A DNA stretch of 64,000 bases from an uncultured Bacteroidota bacterium (GTDB lineage: Bacteria > Bacteroidota > Bacteroidia > Bacteroidales > P3), in NCBI GenBank assembly GCA_902790215.1, contig CADAQX010000017.1, positions 1-64,000 on the forward strand. Reading direction: 5' to 3'. This document shows, in pieces, positions 17,301 through 24,931 of this stretch (positions are counted from its first letter, which is position 1; every line of letters starts with the position of its first letter). The translations under genes were made by a program, and so were the position numbers. The notes beneath the pieces are model-generated. The model worked only from the letters and a program-made list of their open reading frames with translations. It did not search any database and had not been told where the DNA came from.

Positions 17301-18292
17301 CAGGGATTTCTTATACCTGGCACTCAACGCTGCTCGACAGTACACTGACCACCACTACTGGAAGCCTGCGCCTTACGTATGGCTTGCTGGACGGCAGCGA
17401 TACCGTCAGTGTTGTTGCCACCAATGCGTACGGCAGCGATACGGCACAGGTAGTGGTACGCTCACAAATGATTACCACTCCCTCCGTAACAGTGTTTTCG
17501 GCTGAAGACAAATTCTTTGTGTCGGGCCTCGAGAAAGCCGAGGTGGGCGACACGGTTGACTACCTGATTTCCCGCAACAACTGCATCACCACAGGGTTGG
17601 CCTACAGCCTGCACTCTACTTTGTTGGACACCACTGTCACAGTGAGTACCGAAGCAGAAACTGCCCGCATCCCGCTGGCTTATACCTCGGCTGGTATCGA
17701 TACTTTGACGGCCACCATTGCCAACATCTTCGACACCACCACCTCTTCGACTCCTTTGCGACTGATGGTGAGCAACTGCCCGGGTGTCGGAGTGCCTTTC
17801 TTTGAAGATTTTGAAGGCATAGGTGTGGAAGGCGACCAGATACCCTGTTGGCCCGGATGGTGGATACTGAGTAACCTTAGCGACACAAATCATGCCGCCC
17901 ATCCGGGCGGGACAGCAAGTTTGCACCCGTTGCTTGTCTCACCACTCATCACCCTACCGACTGACACCCTCGGATTGCAGCTCTCCTGGTATAGCCACCC
18001 TGCCAATTACTCTTCTACAAGTTTGCCTGTCAAGGTATTAATATCACCCACTGGAGGGAAAGACTATGATGACTTTACAGACACTCTGTTTGTGGGGAAT
18101 GTGCCAAATGACGACTACCACGCTGTGCTGCTCGATGATTATCTGGGTGAGCAGATACGCTTCGCTTTCAATTATAATTGGGGCTACGAATTTTCGATAG
18201 ACAACATCCGTGTGGACTACGACCGCTCAGCCCCACAGCCTGTCGGTTGTCGCTACGCTTGCCGCGGGGTCGCCACAAGGCTTTGCCTATAG
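14330..18292 (+). CDS. Giant T9SS adhesin, N-terminal part (frameshifted)
   Basis: 1320 residues as read. Signal peptide at the N-terminus (MMKRMLSVLALSLLLGAEMQAQ), a beta-rich head, then repeating modules: four cleaved-adhesin/choice-of-anchor J domains recognisable by C-x(5)-PW-x-EDF starts (near residues 337, 573, 793, 1150), alternating with PKD-like domains that each carry a conserved TWHSTLL motif and an AYGADTVT strand. The reading frame breaks close to base 18230: the last 17 residues read here do not fit the pattern, while the overlapping frame continues the expected PKD module. The natural product is therefore about 2,800 residues, ending at 22751. Likely role is adhesion or glycan/protein binding at the cell surface. 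Confidence 0.85.
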   Translation: MMKRMLSVLALSLLLGAEMQAQKIVDTWGFTTGVDTTMWMDITGMDSTLIDGHNTTTGFSNVCNIGFPFTLGATTHTQFSANTNGTVRLGSGIASPGSYNQPLGSNISNGPKIEPFGHRGRYDDSCYTRMALLGDSGSRVLVVEARVKEYSSNLYPGYYSYQVQLFETGALRIVYGESDSTGYDGTSQNGVSATRGNTTDKDVVFFDFATHTVSRLDVACTLTNAVASWPERGRWYMLTPDSAACPYPPSVISTNQDPTGIWLQNSYGGLADLRVMIPSAGIDTIWPMEDSYFFLGGGFTPITTYYGTVQSVCDSGRTSYRTRQFQFTTGCGPVTRLPWSEDFGTTASATCWDVSQYTSTNKKWRRVGSAMRGGAASSTATPSNEHMVSPVFLLPDSDGIVLSWDYKSEEFVRAPQVEVRIVPCAIDGTVDSGVWTTLLTLNDYVANYTRQHVSLDPWRGGYVKVDFVITGNWGQYAWVDNVSLRLQQRPLAHLQAPTIAHVGDSVDYVATMSEGVDSGVVYTWHSTLLNQTSTAVGGWSVVYTETGIDTITLVITNVYGADTVTAVVYVVDCNPVTVLPWEDGFAHTDDCWVTSGWQKETTYAFHDEDNAYRQFQNVMYAMHNMKLWVECASPLTVRLSPTANTAIASFTDTLFTDLHSRSQSELWWQVADLEPYAGQTVRIGLFKEAGLQAFVNRVKIDYDTLPVLWQVVVPSLGSTDSTTVCRAALRRGSTDSLTVTWHSTLLDSTWVVNGDYTIGIHYPFGGIDTVTVVAANAYGADTVTRTVRVSDCNPATSLPWMEDFSDEALCWYKPLGSNWYTTTWSGNRYLYLNVLNDTLSNWIFSKEIVLPADTNLLPHLFWRPSWLLTLDIGVYDHLRYSVMITTDSDYTDTTHYTLLYADNLRRSRFGFDDLLSASLADYAGQHIHIAFRSYPHHLIRTVTVHDQYINIDDVLIRTTEVPVVSVAADANRYYYGDTATFTATLIEGSRAGISYTWHSTLLDSTLTTTTGSLRLTYGLLDGSDTVSVVATNAYGSDTAQVVVRSQMITTPSVTVFSAEDKFFVSGLEKAEVGDTVDYLISRNNCITTGLAYSLHSTLLDTTVTVSTEAETARIPLAYTSAGIDTLTATIANIFDTTTSSTPLRLMVSNCPGVGVPFFEDFEGIGVEGDQIPCWPGWWILSNLSDTNHAAHPGGTASLHPLLVSPLITLPTDTLGLQLSWYSHPANYSSTSLPVKVLISPTGGKDYDDFTDTLFVGNVPNDDYHAVLLDDYLGEQIRFAFNYNWGYEFSIDNIRVDYDRSAPQPVGCRYACRGVATRLCL

Positions 18293-21200
18293 CTGGCACT
18301 CCACTATTGGAACCGTTATTGGGACAGGCGACAGAGTGACACTCTTCTATACTAACGTTGGTACCGACACCCTCACCGTTGTTGCAACCAACGACTATGG
18401 CTCCGACACCGCTATGCTGACGGTGGAAGTGGTCAATCACCCCCTTCCGCTGGCGGCTATCAGTGGCCCCGGCTTGGTGGAAACAGGCGACACGCTGACG
18501 TTGACAGCCGTTCTTAACGACTGCTCGCAGTATGGGCTGGGCGTAAGCTGGCATTCGTCGCTGACGGGCAATAGCGCGGTCGGCTATCTCTTCCAACAGG
18601 TATATGTCTCTGGTGGCATCGATACCGTCACCCTGACGGTGAGTAACCACTTTGGTGCCGATACCGCTATATGGGTGATCAGGGTGCTTGACTGCAGCGG
18701 GATAGCATTGCCCTATCACGAAGACTTTGAGGAGGTGACAGCCGTGTCGTCTTCGACTGTTGGCTATCTGCCTGGTTGTTGGAGCCACAACTGGAACGGC
18801 AGCAATGCCGCCTTAGCCCCGCATGTGATTACCACTGGCGGCTACCAATTCCTGAGCGGTATTCCCAACAATGCCCTCCTGCTCCTTACCGGCGGTTCTA
18901 CAGGCTATGGGAACCAAGCCGAAGTGGTGCTGCCACGGTTTGCAGACAGCCTGCAGCACCTCTCTATTGCCTTTGACTATTGGAGCGAATCGTCCGGCAC
19001 ACTGACAGTAGGGTATCTGTACGATAACTTGTTCCATGCCGTTGCCACTATCCCCAACCATGGGGGCAACTACCTGCGCGACACCGTCAATTTCGCCTCA
19101 GCCATCAGCCCCGATGGTCGTATTGCGCTGCGCTGGAGCCATGCCACTTCGTATTGGGGTGTGGCGATAGATAATGTGGAGGTGTTTTCCGACAACACCA
19201 TCTATCCTCCCGACAGCCTGACGATCGACAGCATCGATGTCGTCTCTGCACGGGTGTCGTGGGGTGCTGTGACGGGTGCCACCGCCTACCACGTTGTGGT
19301 GGACAGTGAGGTGGACACGGTGGTTGGCAGTCGCTCATTCGGCCTCTTAGGGCTGGCACCGCATACCACATACACTGTGCGCGTGGCGGCAATTGTAGGA
19401 ACCGACACCGGTCGCTATGCCACAACCACCTTCACCACCCTCTGCGGTATCCAGTTGCCATACTACAACGACTTCAGCCAAGGCAACAACTCCATCGACT
19501 GCTGGACCAACTACCGTACTTCGTCTGAAATCTATCAGCAGCAACTGTCCATCTCAAAGGATGCCTATTCGCTATGCCAGATGGCAACACCTGTTATCTA
19601 CGCTCCCGGCAACAGTCTGTTCGTCACTTTTCAATTGAAGAGGAGAGACTCTTGGCGCGAAGTAAGCCTCATCGTGGGTGCCATGACCGACCCGACGGAT
19701 GCCAGCACATTCATGCCTATCGATACCTTTGCAGTGGGCAGTTCATGGACAGAGTGCCAATTCAACACACGCGGTCTCGGTACCACTCCGCTTGCCATTG
19801 CCTTCCGCCCCTGCAACTCGTATGATGACCTCCTCATTGACGACCTCCTTATCGAGTCCTCCACACCATGTGCCAGTCTCTTCTCGGTCGATGCTACCCT
19901 GCTCAGCGCCACCTCGGCCGTGCTCAGCTGGGAGTATGACATCGAGAGCGACCTTCCCATACTTGGGGCGCTGGTCACGCTCTACGACACCACCTCGGGC
20001 TACACAACAACATTCATTGCCCATGGCTCCGACACCATCCTCAACCGTCTGCCCCTGCGGCATACGTTCAGAGCCGATATCAGCACCTACTGCGGCAGCG
20101 ACACCTCCGAGCCGCTCAGCGTCACCTTCACACCCTCACCCATGCCCTGTGCCGAAGTGCAGGGAGACAATGTCTATCTGATATCCCATCCCATACAGAA
20201 CATCAACAACTATGGCTATAGCCAGATGCTCTATCCCGCCCTCTTGGCCGCCTCGGTCGATACGCTCTACGGCATCGCCCTCCGCTTCACCGGTGTCAAC
20301 GACGGCGACACCCGCCTCATCGATGTCTATATCGGACAGACCTCCGCCACTACGCTCACCTCGCCTGTCAGTGCCACCAATCTCACGTTAGCAGTGCAGA
20401 ACCACCTGTTCCCGTCCGTCCACGGATGGGTAAAGATACCCTTTTCCACTCCTGTGCCACTCGACGGTGTGAGCAACCTCATCGTCACCATCGACGACAA
20501 CACGGGCCACCCGGGCTATAACACCATGAGTTTCGGAGCCCACCTCGCCGATACGGGTGGATTCCTCTACTACGACGGATGGCCCAACGCCAATGTTGAC
20601 CCTTACACACTTGGTTTCGCCCTGTCGAGCAGCAACAACATCCCCGACATCCAGCTGCTTGGCCACTGTGCCACCGAACGCTGCCTACCGCCTGTCGTCA
20701 GCGTGGAGCCCGACACCCACAGCCTCACCGTCGCGTGGACCCGGCGCGGCAGCGAGAACCTGTGGCGCGTGGAATACCGCGAAGAGCGCGACAGCACCTG
20801 GATAGTGGTGGACAGTGTTGCCAACACCACATCGACCATCACGTACCTCAACGCCAGTTCGCGCTATCAGGTACGTGTCGGCTCGGTGTGTAGTGACACC
20901 AATATCATATACAGTGAGGTGGTGACAACGGCCACCCTATGCGGGACTGTCGATGTGCCGTACTACCAAAACTTCCTAACCAACGCTGCCCCCTGCTGGA
21001 ATCTCCGCGACTATCTGCCCAGCGCAAACTACGGAGTCGATCTCTTCTTGAGCATGCCCATCGTCTCGCCTGCCATCAACGGAAACCTTTCCCAGATGCA
21101 GGTGCGTTTCAAAATCACCGGTAGCCCCAATTTCCATCCCGTCGTCAAGGTAGGCGTCGGCAACTCCTATGGCAACAATGCTGTCTGGATTGATTCGATA

Positions 21201-22751
21201 ATGCTTTCTTCTTTCGATGAGGAGGATCATGTCGTATCGCTGGGCAGCTATACGGGTGGCGAGAGACATCTGTTGTTCATTGCCAACACTCCCTACGCAC
21301 GCCTCCGGGAGGTAACTATTGAGTCGGTTGTTTGCCACGCAGTGCACCATATCACCGTCAGCCAACTCACCGACACTTCGGCACATTTCAATTGGCCTCC
21401 TGCAGGGAACGGCAACCAGTGGGCGGTATATTTAGGCGATACACAACTCGCCATCACGTCCAGCCCGACATACACCGTGCGCGGTCTTCTCCCCGGCAAT
21501 GGCTACACCTTTGCCGTTCGCGAGATATGCGGTGCAGGCGACACCTCCGAGGCCACCACTGTCACCTTCACCACGCTATGTCCCCCGCAGCCGCTGCCTT
21601 GGAGCGAGGATTTCGAGGCGTACACCACCTCGTCGTCACCCATACCCTGTTGGTCCTATATCTTCCGGCCGCTCAACGTCGCAGTAGCCACCACTATTGC
21701 CTATATAGGTTATTACAACGCATCCCACACCTTGCGCATCTACGATGTCACCCATAGCAACCCGGTCGATACCAATATGACCAACTTCATCTGCACACCT
21801 ATGCTCATGGCGGGCGGGGCTCCATCGCGCATTGAATTCGATGCCTACCTGCAGAACGGACACGTCACTGTCGGAATAATGACCGACGTTGCCGACACCA
21901 ATACATTCATCCCGCTGACCGAGATAGACGACACGTCCACCCATTATGTTTTCACAGTCGACTCTTCGCTTTTCTCCATCGCCTTCACCTGCCACGGGGC
22001 AGTCAATTGCCACATTGACAACATCACCGTGGGTGAATGCCCTACATATCGCCTCACTCTCGCCGTGAACGACACCACAATGGGTAGCGTCGATGGTGAT
22101 GGAACCTATCCTGACGGAACTCAGGTTACTATCGCCGCTATACCCAACGAGGGCTACCATTTCGTCCAGTGGAGCGACAGCGTGACCGATGCTGCCCGCA
22201 CAATTGTCCTCCACAACGATATCAGCCTCACAGCCTTCTTTGCGCCCGACACCGTGTGGCATCAAGTCTCCGTGAATACAAACGTAGATGGTGCAGTAGA
22301 AACATACGGTAGTGGTCGCTACGGCCATGGCGACACTGTGGAGATTGGATTCTTTTTACCCGATACTGCGACCGAGGGTGGCTACTGGCAGTTCATCGGT
22401 TGGGACGACACCAATGCGACCGAAAATCCCCGCTGGGTTGTTGTTGTTTCCGACACCCTCCTCACAGCCCTGTTCCAATGGGTGGCCGACAGCGTGAGGA
22501 TTGATGAAATCGATGGACTCACTCAATCGGTCAGCCTCTTTCCCAACCCCGCCTTCCACACTGTCATCATCCGTAGTGAAAGAGATTGCACCGTAGCCTT
22601 CCTGTCGGCTGATGGTCGGGAGGTGCTGCGCATGGTGTGCCGTGCTGGTGACAACCCCGTCGATGTCCAACATCTTGCCCAGGGAGTATATTTCCTCCGC
22701 ATACTCGACATGAATCAGCCTCCTATCAAACTCATCGTGACGAGGGAGTAA
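18210..22751 (+). CDS. Giant T9SS adhesin, C-terminal part (frameshifted)
   Basis: Continuation of the preceding frame; the ATG at 18210 lies inside the upstream gene and has no signal peptide, so it is not a real start. It begins in mid-PKD module (YSWHSTIG), then carries four more choice-of-anchor J domains (C-x-x-IALPYHEDF, CGIQLPYYNDF, CGTVDVPYYQNF, CPPQPLPWSEDF) interleaved with fibronectin type III domains, then InlB-type repeats (GYHFVQWSDS) and a type A T9SS sorting domain (SLFPNPAFHTVIIRS ... GVYFLRILDMNQPPIKLIVTRE). The domain order matches Porphyromonas-type hemagglutinin/gingipain adhesin regions. Whether the frameshift is biological (phase variation at a CCCC run) or an assembly error cannot be settled here. 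Confidence 0.85.
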   Translation: MWTTTAQPHSLSVVATLAAGSPQGFAYSWHSTIGTVIGTGDRVTLFYTNVGTDTLTVVATNDYGSDTAMLTVEVVNHPLPLAAISGPGLVETGDTLTLTAVLNDCSQYGLGVSWHSSLTGNSAVGYLFQQVYVSGGIDTVTLTVSNHFGADTAIWVIRVLDCSGIALPYHEDFEEVTAVSSSTVGYLPGCWSHNWNGSNAALAPHVITTGGYQFLSGIPNNALLLLTGGSTGYGNQAEVVLPRFADSLQHLSIAFDYWSESSGTLTVGYLYDNLFHAVATIPNHGGNYLRDTVNFASAISPDGRIALRWSHATSYWGVAIDNVEVFSDNTIYPPDSLTIDSIDVVSARVSWGAVTGATAYHVVVDSEVDTVVGSRSFGLLGLAPHTTYTVRVAAIVGTDTGRYATTTFTTLCGIQLPYYNDFSQGNNSIDCWTNYRTSSEIYQQQLSISKDAYSLCQMATPVIYAPGNSLFVTFQLKRRDSWREVSLIVGAMTDPTDASTFMPIDTFAVGSSWTECQFNTRGLGTTPLAIAFRPCNSYDDLLIDDLLIESSTPCASLFSVDATLLSATSAVLSWEYDIESDLPILGALVTLYDTTSGYTTTFIAHGSDTILNRLPLRHTFRADISTYCGSDTSEPLSVTFTPSPMPCAEVQGDNVYLISHPIQNINNYGYSQMLYPALLAASVDTLYGIALRFTGVNDGDTRLIDVYIGQTSATTLTSPVSATNLTLAVQNHLFPSVHGWVKIPFSTPVPLDGVSNLIVTIDDNTGHPGYNTMSFGAHLADTGGFLYYDGWPNANVDPYTLGFALSSSNNIPDIQLLGHCATERCLPPVVSVEPDTHSLTVAWTRRGSENLWRVEYREERDSTWIVVDSVANTTSTITYLNASSRYQVRVGSVCSDTNIIYSEVVTTATLCGTVDVPYYQNFLTNAAPCWNLRDYLPSANYGVDLFLSMPIVSPAINGNLSQMQVRFKITGSPNFHPVVKVGVGNSYGNNAVWIDSIMLSSFDEEDHVVSLGSYTGGERHLLFIANTPYARLREVTIESVVCHAVHHITVSQLTDTSAHFNWPPAGNGNQWAVYLGDTQLAITSSPTYTVRGLLPGNGYTFAVREICGAGDTSEATTVTFTTLCPPQPLPWSEDFEAYTTSSSPIPCWSYIFRPLNVAVATTIAYIGYYNASHTLRIYDVTHSNPVDTNMTNFICTPMLMAGGAPSRIEFDAYLQNGHVTVGIMTDVADTNTFIPLTEIDDTSTHYVFTVDSSLFSIAFTCHGAVNCHIDNITVGECPTYRLTLAVNDTTMGSVDGDGTYPDGTQVTIAAIPNEGYHFVQWSDSVTDAARTIVLHNDISLTAFFAPDTVWHQVSVNTNVDGAVETYGSGRYGHGDTVEIGFFLPDTATEGGYWQFIGWDDTNATENPRWVVVVSDTLLTALFQWVADSVRIDEIDGLTQSVSLFPNPAFHTVIIRSERDCTVAFLSADGREVLRMVCRAGDNPVDVQHLAQGVYFLRILDMNQPPIKLIVTRE

Positions 22752-22759
22752 GGTTTTGA

Positions 22760-22835
22760 ATTCGTTAATTCGTAAATGTGTTAATTCGTTAGTCAAGGAT
22801 TCACACATTCACACATTAACACATTAACGCATTAA
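22760..22835. repeat. Word-repeat palindrome (TTCGTTAA / ACACATTAAC type)
   Basis: ATTCGTTAATTCGTAAATG words face ACACATTCACACATTAACAC words around TAGTCAAGGATT. It lies just after the adhesin stop codon; the same family is at 39641-39755 and 60205-60336. Confidence 0.75.
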
Positions 22836-22840
22836 AAAAG

Positions 22841-23019
22841 CTATGCCCCGGCGGTGACGGTGGTGAGGCGGTTGAAGGCGGTCTGGGCGAGGGCGTGCAG
22901 CTGTTCGGGGGTGACGGTCTGGAGGGTGTCGAGGAGATTGTTGGAGAGCCGTTCGTCGACCTCGGTGGCCACCATCTGGCGGTAGCGGTCGGAGACCTCG
23001 AAGATGCCGTCGATGCTGC
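22841..23019 (-). pseudogene. Orphan 3' end of an M16 peptidase gene
   Basis: These 179 bases match the 3' end of the intact M16 gene at 28134-29390 with about 12 differences (roughly 93% identity), in the same orientation, including an in-frame stop (ending VTAGA then TAG). Homology stops sharply at 23019. The fragment encodes about 58 residues with no start. The simplest reading is that it is the original gene end, displaced when the 23020-28133 island arrived carrying a replacement 3' end. Confidence 0.85.
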
Positions 23020-23105
23020 CTTTATTCTCGTATAGGTTTCATTGGTATTCTACTTTGATGCTTTTTTCTTAAATGATACAGTTGCACTATTTTTGCAAAA
23101 CTTTA

Positions 23106-23134
23106 TTGCAATTCGTTTTTTTTTCGTATTTTTG
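23106..23134 (+). promoter_or_regulatory. Promoter of the ATPase/TOPRIM/HD-GHKL island
   Basis: TTG (23106-23108), 18 bases, TATTTTTG (23127-23134), 39 bases before the ATPase ATG. Confidence 0.65.
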
Positions 23135-23173
23135 CATTTGATAGGTGTTTTTTGTTTAGTTTGACTGATTACT

Positions 23174-24367
23174 ATGAAATATTTGACTATAAGGGGATTT
23201 GGTCCGATAAAAAGTGCGGAATTACAAATTGACAGAATCGCACTGGTAATAGGAATGCAAAGTTCGGGAAAGAGCTCTTTGCTTAAAATGGCAGCGTTCT
23301 GTTCTTGGGTGGAGAAACGCATTATGGTTACCCAGTCTGACAAGCAGTTCGTGGGTGGCAAATCTTTTATACAAGAGTTTGCAGATTACTATGGCCATTA
23401 TGATTATTTCCAACCGAATACTTTAATAACGTATTCTTCCAGTTACCTTTCGTTTGTTTTTGACAACGGTCAAACGGAACAGAAGTTTTCATTTAAATGG
23501 CAGTCTCACCGTTGGGATTATCGACGACCCAAGGTGCAGTATATTCCGTCGGAACGTAACATTGCATCACTTATTCCTAAATGGCAGGACATCCCTGTCC
23601 GCAAAAGTCTTTCGGATTTTCTTACCGAATGGGATAATGCTCGGCGACAGATAGGAAAAGAGGAGGACATGCTTCAGTTGGGATACTCCTACACTTTTGA
23701 CCCGGCTACGGGAACGGATAGTATTCGCACCAGTGGAGGGAAACCGTTCCGGTTGACCGATGGCTCCAGTGGCCTTCAATCTCTTGTCCCTATGTATTTG
23801 TTGATAGATTATCTATGGCGGGGGCAATACATGAATTCCCATGATTCACAGCAGTTAAAACCACAGCAAAGAATGGAAAGGGAATACCTTCTTTCTGAAT
23901 TGTATTTATCTGCTCCGGGTAAGGCTCAATCACTCCCTAATAAAATACCGTTTACTCTCCCTGTGGAAAAAAATATAGAGGGGAAGTCTTATTATTTCCA
24001 AACGCAGAAAGATGCCGTCCGATTTGAGAACAGGTGCCAGAGATTCCTGTTTACCGACCATAGCGAATTGTTCCTTGAAGAGCCAGAGCAGAACCTCTTT
24101 CCGCCGACACAGGGTCAACTTATAGACTGGTTATATGATATGGCCTACGACAGCAAACATAGCAATACGCTGATGATTTCTACCCATAGCCCGTATATCC
24201 TAAATGCTCTTTGTAAGTTGCGCCGGAAAGATATGAGTTTTTATGTTACGCATCCCGACGAAGAAGCTTCGGATATGTTCAAAGTCAAACAACTATCAGT
24301 TGAGGAAATAGATGAGATATACAATTCGGGTACAGACCTATTCTTTAATTATGCCGCATTTGTATGA
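23174..24367 (+). CDS. OLD/AAA15-type ABC ATPase
   Basis: 397 residues. SMC/ABC-type ATP-binding protein with N-terminal strand motif KYLTIRGFGPIKSAEL, Walker A GMQSSGKSSL (27-36), a signature-like DGSSGLQSL (about 197-205), Walker B LFLEEPEQNLFP (about 297-308) and H-loop ISTHSPYIL (about 335). No long coiled coil is inserted. These features are shared by OLD-family, Septu, Gabija and PARIS-type ATPases, which pair with a nuclease and act in phage defence. The stop overlaps the start of the next gene (ATGA), indicating coupled translation with a TOPRIM-like partner. Base composition is more A/T-rich than the surrounding core genes. Confidence 0.88.
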   Translation: MKYLTIRGFGPIKSAELQIDRIALVIGMQSSGKSSLLKMAAFCSWVEKRIMVTQSDKQFVGGKSFIQEFADYYGHYDYFQPNTLITYSSSYLSFVFDNGQTEQKFSFKWQSHRWDYRRPKVQYIPSERNIASLIPKWQDIPVRKSLSDFLTEWDNARRQIGKEEDMLQLGYSYTFDPATGTDSIRTSGGKPFRLTDGSSGLQSLVPMYLLIDYLWRGQYMNSHDSQQLKPQQRMEREYLLSELYLSAPGKAQSLPNKIPFTLPVEKNIEGKSYYFQTQKDAVRFENRCQRFLFTDHSELFLEEPEQNLFPPTQGQLIDWLYDMAYDSKHSNTLMISTHSPYILNALCKLRRKDMSFYVTHPDEEASDMFKVKQLSVEEIDEIYNSGTDLFFNYAAFV

Positions 24368-24894
24368 GCCAGAAATCGCTGTTTGTAATCCCCGAGTGCT
24401 ATATTGATACCGTATTAGTGGAGTATGTTCTGGACATGCATGTCAATCACCAACATTCATGCAACAATGTGGTCCGGACTATGAAAGAACGGTATGGCGA
24501 TGGGTTTGCTGTGGGCATTATTGATAATGACAAACATGGCGTGGGGTATCTCAGTGAATGTTCTCTCGTTGCAAAATCAAAGCATCTTGAAGTGTTTAAG
24601 CACCAAAACAGAAGTCATTTTATTATTACTGTAACCCCTGCGATGGATGGATTTGTGATGGAGTGTGCAAAAGAACAGGGCGTTAATCTGTCCGATATAG
24701 GACTTCCCACAGATCTAAAGTCGTTTAAGCACGTGACAAAAAGTGAGAGAATGCCTTTTGACAAGCGTTTTCCAATATTGTTTCAGGCTATTAAGGATAA
24801 TGAGGAGATTGTTGCCCTCCGTAATACTTTGGGATACCTTTGCCAAGAGCAATACAATGTAAATCTGGCTACGGTTCGTCGTTTTTTTCAGTAA
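24364..24894 (+). CDS. TOPRIM-like protein, putative nuclease partner of the ATPase
   Basis: 176 residues. The N-terminus FVIPECYIDTVLVEYVL places a Glu (residue 11) at the end of the first strand, and VGIIDNDKHG gives a DxD pair (Asp54, Asp56) at the end of another strand: the order expected for a TOPRIM fold (E then DxD), which binds Mg and cuts nucleic acid in OLD, Gabija GajA and PARIS AriB. A C-terminal Lys/Arg-rich segment follows (KSERMPFDKRFP). It is shorter than AriB and not convincingly of one named family, so I stop at TOPRIM-like. The ATG overlaps the ATPase stop (ATGA), so the two are probably made in fixed ratio. Confidence 0.7.
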   Translation: MSQKSLFVIPECYIDTVLVEYVLDMHVNHQHSCNNVVRTMKERYGDGFAVGIIDNDKHGVGYLSECSLVAKSKHLEVFKHQNRSHFIITVTPAMDGFVMECAKEQGVNLSDIGLPTDLKSFKHVTKSERMPFDKRFPILFQAIKDNEEIVALRNTLGYLCQEQYNVNLATVRRFFQ

Positions 24895-24931
24895 TAATTA
24901 AATAGAGTTGTATATAAGAATCGATAATAAT

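Noticed and set aside
18210..22751. Second half of the adhesin as an independent gene
   Set aside because: Its ATG is inside the first half, there is no signal peptide or ribosome site, and the domain pattern runs across the break.
23174..24894. Naming the ATPase/TOPRIM pair PARIS or Gabija
   Set aside because: The second protein is much shorter than AriB and carries no UvrD-like helicase partner as in Gabija; only the general ATPase-TOPRIM class is supported.
24908..24931. TTG start for the HD-GHKL protein
   Set aside because: It only adds eight residues and has no better ribosome site than the ATG at 24932.
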